Positions 14,843-22,838 of a DNA stretch of 64,000 nucleotides are shown here, piece by piece. Below the pieces are notes generated by a model, which saw only the letters and a program-made list of their open reading frames with translations, ran no database searches and was not told the origin of the DNA. The stretch comes from a virus. A program made the translations under genes and the position numbers. The stretch is from the IMG/VR virus record IMGVR_UViG_3300020180_000010, positions 1 through 64,000 of that record; one strand, given 5' to 3'. Each line of letters begins with the position of its first letter. Positions within the stretch are counted from its first letter, which is position 1.

Positions 14843-15844
14843 ATGAGTTATACATTTCAGTATTGCGTTTGTATTGGTCGTTTTCAGCCATTCCATAATG
14901 GCCACCATGAGTTGGTCAGGGAGGCTTTGAGTCAAGCCGAGACTGTTTTGATTGTTATCGGGAGTACTGATAAGGCCCCGAACATTCAAAACCCTTGGAC
15001 AGCGGATCAGCGCGAGGCGATGATTCTTTCGGCCCTGACGGATCAAGAGAAGGAACGAGTCAAATTCGTTCAAGTTCGTGATTTCTGGTATACTCAGAAC
15101 CGTTGGTTAACGGAAGTCCAGCGGCGCGTATACGATGCTACGGATGGCATTGATGATGATAAAATTTGCGATGTTGGAGAAGTAAGTTATTTTCCTCAGT
15201 GGAAATTCTTCAAGATGCGCAACATCGATAGAATGCCACACGCGACTACGATTCGCGATCTTTACTTTACCATGGATAATGCTTATAAAAACCATGTCAG
15301 TCCAGGCGTGGTGAATTATCTTGAAGAATTCAAAAAGACTGTTTCCTTTAAAAACTTGAAGGAAGAGTATGAGCATATCCGGAACTACCGGGCAGCCTGG
15401 ACCGGAGCACCGTTCCCTCCGACATTCGTTACAGTTGACTCCGTAGTTATCCGGAGCGGGCACGTCCTGACGGTCCGCCGTAAGGGGAATCCTGGTCGTG
15501 GTTTGATTGCTCTTCCGGGCGGTTTTTTAAACCAGAATGAAACGATTCTAGATGGTGCGCTCCGGGAATTGAAGGAAGAAACTGGTATAAAAGTCTCAAA
15601 GGAAGAATTGGAAAAGGCTGTGATTGAATCGAAGGTGTTTGATTATCCTGACCGATCCCTTAGAGGCCGGACCATCACCCATGCTTATTTAATTGATCTC
15701 GGTAGTGGAAACCTTCCACTTGTCAAGGGATCCGATGATGCCGATAAGGCATGGTGGATGTCTTTGAGCGATTTCTATACTATAGAAGATAGATTTTTTG
15801 AAGACCATTGGCAGATCATATCATATTTCTGTAGCAGATTCTGA
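14843..15844 (+). CDS. nadM: bifunctional NMN adenylyltransferase / Nudix hydrolase
   Basis: The N-terminal nucleotidyltransferase domain makes NAD+ from NMN and ATP: CIGRFQPFHNGHHELV carries the GRFQPFHxGH signature, and HATTIRDLYFT is the second nucleotide-binding segment. The C-terminal Nudix box (about residues 225-247) runs from GGFLNQNE to RELKEETGI and fits GX5EX7REUXEEXGU. I use the ATG at 14843 (MSYTFQYC), 6 bases after GGAGAG, instead of the upstream in-frame ATG at 14822. The next gene, nadV, makes its substrate NMN. The fusion resembles NadM-Nudix proteins of cyanobacteria and of large phages. Confidence 0.93.
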   Translation: MSYTFQYCVCIGRFQPFHNGHHELVREALSQAETVLIVIGSTDKAPNIQNPWTADQREAMILSALTDQEKERVKFVQVRDFWYTQNRWLTEVQRRVYDATDGIDDDKICDVGEVSYFPQWKFFKMRNIDRMPHATTIRDLYFTMDNAYKNHVSPGVVNYLEEFKKTVSFKNLKEEYEHIRNYRAAWTGAPFPPTFVTVDSVVIRSGHVLTVRRKGNPGRGLIALPGGFLNQNETILDGALRELKEETGIKVSKEELEKAVIESKVFDYPDRSLRGRTITHAYLIDLGSGNLPLVKGSDDADKAWWMSLSDFYTIEDRFFEDHWQIISYFCSRF

Positions 15845-15892
15845 TCTATCTTGTGCAGATGTTTTGGTTAATGTAAGGCAAGTCTTTTTAAA

Positions 15893-15911
15893 TCTTCCCA
15901 GTGAGGGAAGA
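15893..15911 (+). promoter_or_regulatory. hairpin in the leader of nadV
   Basis: The sequence tcttccc-agtga-gggaaga is a perfect 7-bp stem with a 5-base loop. It lies 23 bases before the nadV ATG, followed by the RBS ACGGAGAGTAT. The stem sequence differs from that of the nadM leader hairpin, but the CCC-AG-N-GA-GGG core, spacing and RBS are the same. Stem covariation between the two copies suggests the structure matters. No U-run follows. Confidence 0.5.
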
Positions 15912-15934
15912 GTCTGAATAATACGGAGAGTATC

Positions 15935-17344
15935 ATGAAAACGAATCGTTTTAGTTATCTTTTTGACACGGATTCTTATAAAGTAAGCCATTACAAGCAG
16001 TACCCGCCCGCCACAACAAGTATGTTTTCATATATTGAAAGCCGAGGTGGAGAGTACGATGAGACCGTATTTTTTGGTTTACAGTATTACCTTAAAGAAT
16101 ACCTTACACATCGTGTAACGGTGGAAGAGGTTGAGCAGGCGAAGAATCTTTTCGCACTCCACGGCGAGCCATTCAATTACGAAGGTTGGCTCTATATAGC
16201 AAAAGAGCTTGGCGGTAAGTTGCCAGTACGGATCCGCGCGGTTCCGGAAGGCATGGCCGTTCCGACCCATAACATTTTAGTTAGTATCGAATCAACTGAT
16301 CCAAAAGTATTCTGGATAGTCTCGTGGCTAGAAACCATGTTACTTCGTATCTGGTATCCAATCACCGTATCCACTAGAAGTCACTTTATCAAAAGCATCA
16401 TTATGGATGCATTGACTAAATCATCGGATGATCCTGAGGGTGAGATTAGTTTCAAACTTCATGACTTCGGTTCTCGTGGCGTCAGCAGTCAGGAATCGGC
16501 CATGATCGGCGGTGCGGCTCACCTTGTTAACTTCATGGGAAGCGATACGGTGGCTGGTGTTTTGATGGCTAATCTTTACTACAATATTCCGATGGCAGGA
16601 TTCAGTATTCCTGCGGCTGAACACAGTAGCATTACTTCTTGGGGAAAAGAAAATGAAGTTGAAGCCTATCGTAACATGCTTAAGCAGTTTGCAAAACCCG
16701 GAGCACTGGTTGCGTGCGTCTCTGACTCTTATGATTTATGGAACGCTTGCACTAATCTTTGGGGAGATGTTCTGCGTCAGGAAGTGATTGATTCTGGTGC
16801 AGTCGTGATCATTCGGCCTGACTCTGGATATCCTCCGCAAGTTGTCTGCAAGTGTGCCAGCCTTCTTGCTGAAAAATTTAGTTATACCGTTAATAGCAAG
16901 GGCTATAAGGTTATTAATAACGTTCGAATTATTCAGGGCGATGGCATAAATGAAGATTCGATTCAGATCATTTTGAATGACCTGTTGAAGGCGGGTTTCA
17001 GTGCAACCAATATTGCATTCGGTATGGGAGGAGCCCTTTTACAGACGGTGAATCGCGATACACAGAAATTCGCAATGAAGTGCAGCCATATATTCCGTAC
17101 CGTTGACGGTAAGTCAGTATCTGTTGATGTCTTCAAAAATCCCATTACTGACCCTGGAAAAGCAAGCAAGGCTGGTCGTCTGGACCTTGCTTTTACGGAT
17201 GATCGTGGGTTCGAAACGGTTACGTTGTCTGATGACGAGTTTGCCAGCCAGCACAGCGTCATGCATACGGTTTATTTGAACGGTGAACTATTAAATGAAA
17301 CGACATTTGATGAGGTCCGCACGCGAGCTAAGAACTTTAAATGA
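15935..17344 (+). CDS. nadV: nicotinamide phosphoribosyltransferase
   Basis: Converts nicotinamide and PRPP to NMN, the entry step of the two-step NAD+ salvage route completed by the adjacent NadM. Family landmarks along 469 residues: DTDSYKVSHYKQYPP at the N-terminus, ESRGG, HDFGSRGVSSQESA, AGFSIPAAEHSSITSWG, SDSYDLWNACTNLWG, IIRPDSGYPP and IQGDGINEDSI, then FGMGGALLQTVNRDT. These include the phosphate- and nicotinamide-binding His, Arg and Asp positions. RBS CGGAGAGT. The stop overlaps the next ATG (ATGA). Confidence 0.96.
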   Translation: MKTNRFSYLFDTDSYKVSHYKQYPPATTSMFSYIESRGGEYDETVFFGLQYYLKEYLTHRVTVEEVEQAKNLFALHGEPFNYEGWLYIAKELGGKLPVRIRAVPEGMAVPTHNILVSIESTDPKVFWIVSWLETMLLRIWYPITVSTRSHFIKSIIMDALTKSSDDPEGEISFKLHDFGSRGVSSQESAMIGGAAHLVNFMGSDTVAGVLMANLYYNIPMAGFSIPAAEHSSITSWGKENEVEAYRNMLKQFAKPGALVACVSDSYDLWNACTNLWGDVLRQEVIDSGAVVIIRPDSGYPPQVVCKCASLLAEKFSYTVNSKGYKVINNVRIIQGDGINEDSIQIILNDLLKAGFSATNIAFGMGGALLQTVNRDTQKFAMKCSHIFRTVDGKSVSVDVFKNPITDPGKASKAGRLDLAFTDDRGFETVTLSDDEFASQHSVMHTVYLNGELLNETTFDEVRTRAKNFK

Positions 17345-17853
17345 TTAATTTTAACGAGACCACAGATAATACGCCAGAACAACTGATAGAAATTTTTGAA
17401 TGGGTACGGAGAGAAGCTCTCCAATCAACCTGTTTGAGAGCCCGATGCGGTACCGTAATCCTGCGCCCCGGATACGGTACCGTGCAGGAACGTATCATCG
17501 GCGCCGGATACAATTCTCCAGCCGGGAAAGAACCTGAACGTTGTTCTAGAAAACATGAGATTGATCCGAGTTTCAAGTCAGATAGAACTTGTTGCGTTCA
17601 CGCGGAGCAACGAGCCATTATGGATGCCCTGAGAACCAATCCTGATTATTTATCTAAATCAATTTTGTATTTCGGACGGGTTGATGATCAGGGTAATCTA
17701 AAAACATCAGGAAAGCCATACTGCACTATTTGCAGTAAAATGGCTCTTGACGTCGGGATAGGCTCGTGGGTCCTGAGCCATGATACGGGATTCAGAGAAT
17801 ACCCGTCACAATTTTATAATGATTTATCTTTTCAATACAAAAGAGACAAATAG
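17341..17853 (+). CDS. deoxycytidylate deaminase-like protein
   Basis: A zinc-dependent deaminase of the CDA/dCMP deaminase superfamily, probably making dUMP from dCMP for ThyA. The zinc and proton-shuttle motif is CVHAEQRAIMDAL (H-A-E). The second zinc motif is KPYCTICSKMAL, a CxxC preceded by Pro-Tyr instead of the usual Pro. An insertion with extra Cys (ERCSRKHE, RTCC) between the N-terminus and HAE resembles the second, structural zinc site of phage dCMP deaminases. 170 residues, coupled to nadV by ATGA. Confidence 0.85.
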   Translation: MINFNETTDNTPEQLIEIFEWVRREALQSTCLRARCGTVILRPGYGTVQERIIGAGYNSPAGKEPERCSRKHEIDPSFKSDRTCCVHAEQRAIMDALRTNPDYLSKSILYFGRVDDQGNLKTSGKPYCTICSKMALDVGIGSWVLSHDTGFREYPSQFYNDLSFQYKRDK

Positions 17854-17860
17854 AATCGAA

Positions 17861-18295
17861 ATGTCTTTTGCATTGGTTCCGATAGAATATGAATCGGTAA
17901 TATATTATACCGATACCTCTCGAAACCTTATTTCCATATTTGTTTCGGCAAACATAAAGCAAATTCAGGAGAGCCGAATCATTATGTCGATCGCGCCTCC
18001 TAATCCACATTCACTTCCTGATGACTTGGTAAGTTGCTACGTTGGAAATTATGTCGAGACCGTTAGAAACGAAGATACAGCCATTGCTATTTTTGCATCT
18101 TACGTATTGAATGATTTATGGGTTGGTAAAAAGTTCAAAGATGATTCCCCTATCGTTATAGAAAATATAACATTTTCATTATCTGGCGCGAAACATTATA
18201 TCGATCCTAACTGTATAGAGCATAATAAAGCTAAATTTGTACAGAAGTACAATGAGATTCACAGAAAAATAGAAAGGTTATTGGCTCTGGCATGA
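17861..18295 (+). CDS. hypothetical protein, 144 aa
   Basis: Unrecognised soluble protein. The frame opens at 17780 inside the deaminase gene, but the ATG at 17861 (MSFALVPIEYESV) starts 7 bases after that gene's stop and is preferred. It contains a proline-rich turn (SIAPPNPHSLPDD) and a C-terminal helix (YNEIHRKIERLLALA). The stop overlaps the DHFR start (ATGA). Confidence 0.68.
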   Translation: MSFALVPIEYESVIYYTDTSRNLISIFVSANIKQIQESRIIMSIAPPNPHSLPDDLVSCYVGNYVETVRNEDTAIAIFASYVLNDLWVGKKFKDDSPIVIENITFSLSGAKHYIDPNCIEHNKAKFVQKYNEIHRKIERLLALA

Positions 18296-18792
18296 AAAAA
18301 ATCGTCATGATTGCTGCGGTGAGTCAAGATGGAGTAATAGGAGTCAACGGGACCATTCCATGGAAACATAAAGCGGATATGCTGAGATTCAAGTCCCTAA
18401 CAACCGGTAATACAGTAATTATGGGCCGGAAGACATTTGAATCGATCGGCAGGGCCCTTCCGAACCGGATGAATATAGTCCTGAGTCGGGCTCTTTTACA
18501 GACTTACATTCCTACGGTTTACCAATGCCGCACACTAGAGGATGCAGTGAGTCAGGCTGACGGAACTGCATTTTTGATTGGTGGAGCGGAGATTTATAGG
18601 CTCGGAATGGCCATGGCGGATGAGATTGATCTGACGATCGTTCCGGAAACCATCGGGTCTGTACCGGACAGGTCGACGGAGTTCGGCCCTGTATACTTCC
18701 CTTGGATTAATCCGACATTATTTAAGATAGTGAAGGATCTGAAAGATCCAGATAGCCAATTAAGACATTTGACGTATAATCGAGCCGAGTAA
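18292..18792 (+). CDS. folA: dihydrofolate reductase
   Basis: Reduces dihydrofolate to tetrahydrofolate with NADPH, closing the ThyA cycle. The N-terminus KKIVMIAAVSQDGVIGVNG leads into the substrate/NADPH loop TIPWKHKADMLRFK (W and the acidic residue positions), MGRKTFESIGRALP (NADPH phosphate binding, M-G-R-x-T), NIVLSR, and FLIGGAEIYRLGM (G-G-x-x-I-Y). The length, 166, is typical of bacterial DHFR. It is joined to the preceding gene by ATGA. Confidence 0.95.
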   Translation: MKKIVMIAAVSQDGVIGVNGTIPWKHKADMLRFKSLTTGNTVIMGRKTFESIGRALPNRMNIVLSRALLQTYIPTVYQCRTLEDAVSQADGTAFLIGGAEIYRLGMAMADEIDLTIVPETIGSVPDRSTEFGPVYFPWINPTLFKIVKDLKDPDSQLRHLTYNRAE

Positions 18793-18795
18793 GAT

Positions 18796-19194
18796 GTGGC
18801 TATGAAGGACCGGATGTTCATTCAATCTTCTAATGGTTTAGTGTTTCGTTTGGGTCATGATAACGTTGTTTCGATGTCATCACGTGAAGTGCCTAATTGC
18901 TTGACATTCGAGCTTAACGAAATCCCTACAATTCAATTCAGGCCAGACGGAAGTTTTGACGTACTGTCTTCGCTGAGAGATGCCGCGGAATGTCTTTTCT
19001 GGGCCGCCATGCACCTAAAAGCATCGATGGATGATCGTACAGAGCTTGATCAATCGATCTGGATATTTGTTGGACAGCATCATCTGATGCTTTTTGAATC
19101 CGAACGGCCGTACTGGTCAGGGATCGAAACGGATCAGCTTGATCAAGTATTTGGATTGGTTGAGTCGTTCTGGAAACTAAAAAATATAAAATAA
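18796..19194 (+). CDS. hypothetical protein, 132 aa
   Basis: Last gene of the plus-strand metabolic run; not recognised. Start is GTG 18796 or ATG 18802 (MKDRMFIQSSNGL). It has a helix with AECLFWAAMHLKASMDD and a WIFVGQHHLMLF strand. It converges with the minus-strand gene at 19199 with only 4 bases between the stops and no visible terminator. Confidence 0.7.
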   Translation: MAMKDRMFIQSSNGLVFRLGHDNVVSMSSREVPNCLTFELNEIPTIQFRPDGSFDVLSSLRDAAECLFWAAMHLKASMDDRTELDQSIWIFVGQHHLMLFESERPYWSGIETDQLDQVFGLVESFWKLKNIK

Positions 19195-19198
19195 TGCA

Positions 19199-19585
19199 TC
19201 ATCGGTACGGATTGAACCTACAGAGGTAACATATAAAAGTATCGTCTGGCTGATTCGGTTCGGCCATCATTGCAAACTCTTTGCACCGATTGCACGCCAT
19301 CCCGACATTTCGGCTATAAAGGCGAACAATATGGCGATGTGTTAAGAAATAAACAGTTGATCCGATATACCGATCCGAAATCTCGTAATCTTTTATATTA
19401 TAATAATCTAATTTTACTGAATCTTTAAGACTCATGAGCGAGGGCACGTATATAAAATACCCTCCTTCAAATACTGATATTATCTGAAACTTTTTTGTTT
19501 CATCATAATCAGGTGTATCCGCAAGAACAATATGTGAGTCACGAATTTTACAAATCACGTCATCTGATACATGATAAGAAGTCAT
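19199..19585 (-). CDS. hypothetical protein with C-terminal zinc ribbon, 128 aa
   Basis: The N-terminal two thirds are beta-rich (SDDVICKIRDSHIVLAD; FQIISVFEGGYFIYVPS). The C-terminus holds a CxxC...CxxC zinc-ribbon-like pair (ACNRCKEF and FICYLCRF). This suggests a nucleic-acid or protein-binding role. It is the terminal gene of the long minus-strand unit ending here. No specific family recognised. Confidence 0.7.
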   Translation of the reverse strand: MTSYHVSDDVICKIRDSHIVLADTPDYDETKKFQIISVFEGGYFIYVPSLMSLKDSVKLDYYNIKDYEISDRYIGSTVYFLTHRHIVRLYSRNVGMACNRCKEFAMMAEPNQPDDTFICYLCRFNPYR

Positions 19586-19595
19586 GACGGTTTGA

Positions 19596-20105
19596 TTATT
19601 TAGAAGCCTGCCCCGTTATAGTGGTGATGGGTGATTCTGCGACCTTTACCGTGGGTTCATTATAAACGTATACGTTTATTCCAGATTCTATTAATTCTTT
19701 CGTTGCCGCGGCTTCAAATCCAGTAGTTCCGAACATATCTTCGGTTATGTGTACGGTTGCGGATTCGTATTTTGCCAACGCACCAACTTTTTTGATAGCA
19801 TTTTCAAATGCTTTCGTATCTAGCCCGTTCTTGTCCAGAACCAGAATATTCACAACCCATACATCGCTCTGAACCAATAACGACTGAATCTCACCTAACT
19901 TAAAATTAGTCCGGTTGGCATACCAAGTCTTTGCTTCAGTTCTGACTTTTCCCCATTTCTTAGTCAGTACTTTACAAAGAAAAGTATCTAACTTTACATC
20001 GGTATCGATAGGATTGAGAATCAATCTCAACCCAGAATTTTCTGGATTAGCTACGGTTCCTTTAATGTTTCTAAATTTGCCCTTTGGATTAAATTTTGTC
20101 ATCAC
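19596..20105 (-). CDS. macrodomain-like protein (tentative)
   Basis: 169 residues. The order KKWGKVRTEAKTWYANRT, FKLGEIQSLLVQSDVWVVNI, ASATVHI-like YESATVHITEDMFGTTGFE and a final GINVYVYNE recalls phage macro (ADP-ribose-binding) proteins. These have a W-G strand, a G-x-x-Q segment and a late H-x-P/glycine region. The classical N-terminal N-A-A-N motif is not visible, so ADP-ribose binding is uncertain. It lies next to a HAD phosphatase and a glycosyltransferase. Start 20105, or 20102 at the second Met. Confidence 0.6.
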   Translation of the reverse strand: MMTKFNPKGKFRNIKGTVANPENSGLRLILNPIDTDVKLDTFLCKVLTKKWGKVRTEAKTWYANRTNFKLGEIQSLLVQSDVWVVNILVLDKNGLDTKAFENAIKKVGALAKYESATVHITEDMFGTTGFEAAATKELIESGINVYVYNEPTVKVAESPITTITGQASK

Positions 20106-20115
20106 TCTAAATATA

Positions 20116-20718
20116 TCACGTCAAAATCATTGATTCGATATGGTCCCATTTTTGTTTCAAGGTACTTCTGTCGTGCTGGCTCGTATCCAGATGTACCGTT
20201 CTGAATCCTGCTCGTTCCCCAGCTTCAAGGTTTTCTTGCCGATCATCCACGTATACAGAACCACTAAATGAAGGATTTTCCATCAAAAAACTTTGAAAGT
20301 ATATTTTTTGAGGTTTTCTCGCACCAATATCACAGCTTATATGATGTTTGCAAAAATAAAATATTTCACTTAAATGCTGGTCTATAGTGGATCGGTGTTC
20401 CGTGCCCATGTTCGATAACAACGCTACATCAATACCGTTCGTGGTAATGAGATTCTTGACACGTTCGATAGAATAGAGATTTGGTTTCAAAACCTCTTGC
20501 CACGACCACATAACTGATTCTATCTGATACGGTTCCAAATAAAACTTAGATTTAAATTCTCTATGAATATTATTATGCCCGATATCATGTCCTGATTGTA
20601 TTGAGCAGATCCAATCTATAATTTGATTATTATCTAGACCAGTAAAAGCTACCATTTTATTAACAAAAGGCCTAAGATCGATATCACACAATACATTTCC
20701 GATGTCTAACGCGAGCAT
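20116..20718 (-). CDS. HAD-superfamily hydrolase
   Basis: All HAD motifs are in place: motif I LALDIGNVLCDID (nucleophile Asp5; the DIGNVL form typical of haloacid-dehalogenase-like subfamily IA), motif II ALLSNMGTE (Ser/Asn), motif III GARKPQKIYF (Lys), and motif IV VYVDDRQENLEAGERAG (acidic pair). The cap lies between motif I and II, as in C1 HADs. The substrate is unknown; the overlap with the glycosyltransferase gene suggests a sugar phosphate or nucleotide. 200 residues. Confidence 0.85.
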   Translation of the reverse strand: MLALDIGNVLCDIDLRPFVNKMVAFTGLDNNQIIDWICSIQSGHDIGHNNIHREFKSKFYLEPYQIESVMWSWQEVLKPNLYSIERVKNLITTNGIDVALLSNMGTEHRSTIDQHLSEIFYFCKHHISCDIGARKPQKIYFQSFLMENPSFSGSVYVDDRQENLEAGERAGFRTVHLDTSQHDRSTLKQKWDHIESMILT

Positions 20719-21716
20719 TGTTTCTCCAAGTGTTCGTGAAGGTAATAGGTATTAGGGTCATGATTCAGTCGGTACGGCTCTGGATCCAGGTAATTTATCT
20801 GGTTGGTATTTTTCCTCGTCAGTACGATCTCCCCGATACCTTGCCGCTGAACAAAAAATCCATTCAGTACCGTATCCATATTAGCAGGGCTGCTGTATAC
20901 GAGACAATGTTTTTTATTATAAAAGGCATCCGCTACTAATGATGTTTCGCCGTGACTCAATACTAGATAGCAATTAGATATCATGTCAGCATATTCTTGG
21001 CTTTCAGCAGGAAAGTGCGGAATCGTATCACCATCCACGCCATTGAATTTTTCATAACTGAATGGACTAAATAACACGGCATCACCCAACGTTACTGCGT
21101 ATGACATGAACAGTTTATCGTTATGAAGAACCGTACAGACAACTTTTGGATCACATTTTACCGTAGATACGACATGATACGGCCGGATCCATCGGTACTC
21201 TGGCTTCAGGTCAGGTCTGAATTCTGAATCACACAGATAAGAATAAACAAAATTAAACTTAGCTGGTCCGCGTACCTTCTCAAACGAATGAAATGTTCTA
21301 TTTAGTCTGAAATAATGAAAATATTTTTTATTTATTTGTAATGATTTGCTAACTTTATCAGTTATGGCGCGGTAAAGTAATTTAGAACTTACGTTCCAGT
21401 ACGGAATATTTAATTGATTCGCAATGATAGCGGCATGATGATCAAGATCATTTATAATAAGATGAGGTGCGTATATTTTAATTTCATCTTTTAGACGATT
21501 GAATCCGATCCTTTCATTTAGAGGAAGGTTTGTTTCATAAAAGTCTAAAAAACTATCCATGGTGTAATCGGCTCCGATGGTCGGAGCGGAGCTGCTGAAT
21601 GCAGCTATTCTTAATTCATGTCGTTTCAGTATATCGGATTCATAGAATGCTTTTATGAACCTGGATAACTGAACAGAAGAAGAAGTGCTGTTATCGGCGA
21701 CGTAAAGAAATTTCAC
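20706..21716 (-). CDS. GT-B glycosyltransferase-like protein
   Basis: 336 residues with the N-terminal Rossmann start MKFLYVADNSTSSSVQLSRF and a late donor-binding region ADMISNCYLVLSHGETSLVA plus KKHCLVYSSP. This resembles the C-terminal half of MurG/UGT-type (GT1/GT28) enzymes, where a glycine-bearing helix follows the S-H-G-E/G turn. Donor and acceptor are unknown. It overlaps the HAD gene by 13 bases and the second DEDDh exonuclease by 4. Confidence 0.7.
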   Translation of the reverse strand: MKFLYVADNSTSSSVQLSRFIKAFYESDILKRHELRIAAFSSSAPTIGADYTMDSFLDFYETNLPLNERIGFNRLKDEIKIYAPHLIINDLDHHAAIIANQLNIPYWNVSSKLLYRAITDKVSKSLQINKKYFHYFRLNRTFHSFEKVRGPAKFNFVYSYLCDSEFRPDLKPEYRWIRPYHVVSTVKCDPKVVCTVLHNDKLFMSYAVTLGDAVLFSPFSYEKFNGVDGDTIPHFPAESQEYADMISNCYLVLSHGETSLVADAFYNKKHCLVYSSPANMDTVLNGFFVQRQGIGEIVLTRKNTNQINYLDPEPYRLNHDPNTYYLHEHLEKQCSR

Positions 21717-22321
21717 TTATTAATTCTTTTAGCCAGTTCTACCAGTTTAGTAAATACGCTTACTGTCGCGTGGACGTCTGATTCAGCATTGTGGGCTTTG
21801 CCGATCCGTTTGACTCCCAGGTCTTTAATAAGACCATTCAGGTGGTAGCTCTGTCGTTCCTGACCCGTAACGTAATCCAGAAAAGCCGCTATTTGCATCG
21901 TATCAAGATACATCCGGCCGAATGGAAACGTTTCTGACTGATCATGTCGCTTCCAAAGATTTTGTAGGAATCCTTTATCGAAGGTAATGTTTTGTCCCAC
22001 CAGGACTCTTTCTGTACTGGTCATACCGTCTTGCATTAGGAATGATTCTACCTCAACCAAAACTTTAGAAGGATCCTGATAAACAATTCTGCTGGTATTG
22101 GTTTCTTTATTTTCTGGTCTAAACCCAGCTTTAAGGTCTTCCAGACGATGACCGTTAATCCGAAGGGCTTCCGGTTCCGCAGTTGAGAGATCCATTGGCT
22201 TTAAAAAGAATGTTTTTTGAACCTGATCGGAAAGTCGGAATAAGGATAACTCTATAATCTCATGAATACGATCGTCAATGCCGGTTGTTTCGACGTCCGT
22301 TACGTACAGTATATTAGCCAT
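21713..22321 (-). CDS. DEDDh 3'-5' exonuclease, DnaQ-like (second copy)
   Basis: Exo I YVTDVETTGIDD, Exo II LVGQNITFDKGFLQNLW and Exo III GKAHNAESDVHATVSVF give the full DEDDh set. The frame opens at 22357, but the ATG at 22321 (MANILYVTDVETTG) begins after the stop of the upstream gene and puts Exo I at the usual position, so I prefer it (202 residues). It is paralogous to 2295-2918; both share the F-L-x-N-L-W block and a following D-T-hydrophobic-x-I segment. Confidence 0.87.
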   Translation of the reverse strand: MANILYVTDVETTGIDDRIHEIIELSLFRLSDQVQKTFFLKPMDLSTAEPEALRINGHRLEDLKAGFRPENKETNTSRIVYQDPSKVLVEVESFLMQDGMTSTERVLVGQNITFDKGFLQNLWKRHDQSETFPFGRMYLDTMQIAAFLDYVTGQERQSYHLNGLIKDLGVKRIGKAHNAESDVHATVSVFTKLVELAKRINK

Positions 22322-22332
22322 AATACCCGTGG

Positions 22333-22527
22333 CTATGGATACGTATCTTCTCGACAATCGGGTGTCGGTCTATCCGGTTCAGGTTCACAAATTAATTCAC
22401 TACTAATCATCGCGACTCGATAATTAAAATTATCTTTATTTATTTGTCGGGCCAGATTCAGACGTTCTGATTCGGTCAGAACCGTTGCGGTCAGAACCGT
22501 TGCGGTCAGATTAATTTTTTTAGACAT
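22333..22527 (-). CDS. hypothetical protein, 64 aa
   Basis: Short protein with an N-terminal duplicated segment TATVLTATVLT, produced by a 15-base tandem repeat at 22474-22510. The rest (LARQINKDNFNYRVAMISSE) looks helical and the C-terminus is proline-rich and acidic (ICEPEPDRPTPDCRED). Not recognised. It overlaps the preceding gene by 22 bases. Confidence 0.55.
   Translation of the reverse strand: MSKKINLTATVLTATVLTESERLNLARQINKDNFNYRVAMISSELICEPEPDRPTPDCREDTYP
22474..22510. repeat. 15-bp tandem repeat, about 2.5 copies
   Basis: The unit ggtcagaaccgttgc occurs twice head to tail and then half again. It is in frame in the 64-residue gene and duplicates T-A-T-V-L in its protein, so the expansion is silent for frame. 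Confidence 0.85.
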
Positions 22528-22838
22528 GATTTTAGATGACCGATGCCTTTCCAGTCTGATTTGAAGTGACGTACTAAAAAAGTCAATCCTTCCGGAGTAT
22601 GCAAATATGAACGCATAGCCAGAGTAAGTTTGGATCCTTCGATAGTTTCGATAATTTTATTATCACGCATTAATCTCCAATTCTCTCCTTTATTAGAGAG
22701 CTGGATTCTTCTGACTCTCAGAACCGGATCACAAATATCATCTTCTTCTTTATAGAGTTCAAATTCGTATCTTCCGGCGCCAATTTTACCACTTTGAGTT
22801 CTGGTTGATTCAAAATCACCTATATCATTTTTCTTCAT
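22506..22838 (-). CDS. hypothetical protein, 110 aa
   Basis: Charged soluble protein (SGKIGAGRYEFELYKEEDD; VLRVRRIQLSNKG) with beta-like first half and a helical C-terminal end (GIGHLKSCLKKLI). No family recognised. It is coupled by ATGA to the FAD oxidoreductase gene upstream, so its product may act with that enzyme. Confidence 0.68.
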   Translation of the reverse strand: MKKNDIGDFESTRTQSGKIGAGRYEFELYKEEDDICDPVLRVRRIQLSNKGENWRLMRDNKIIETIEGSKLTLAMRSYLHTPEGLTFLVRHFKSDWKGIGHLKSCLKKLI

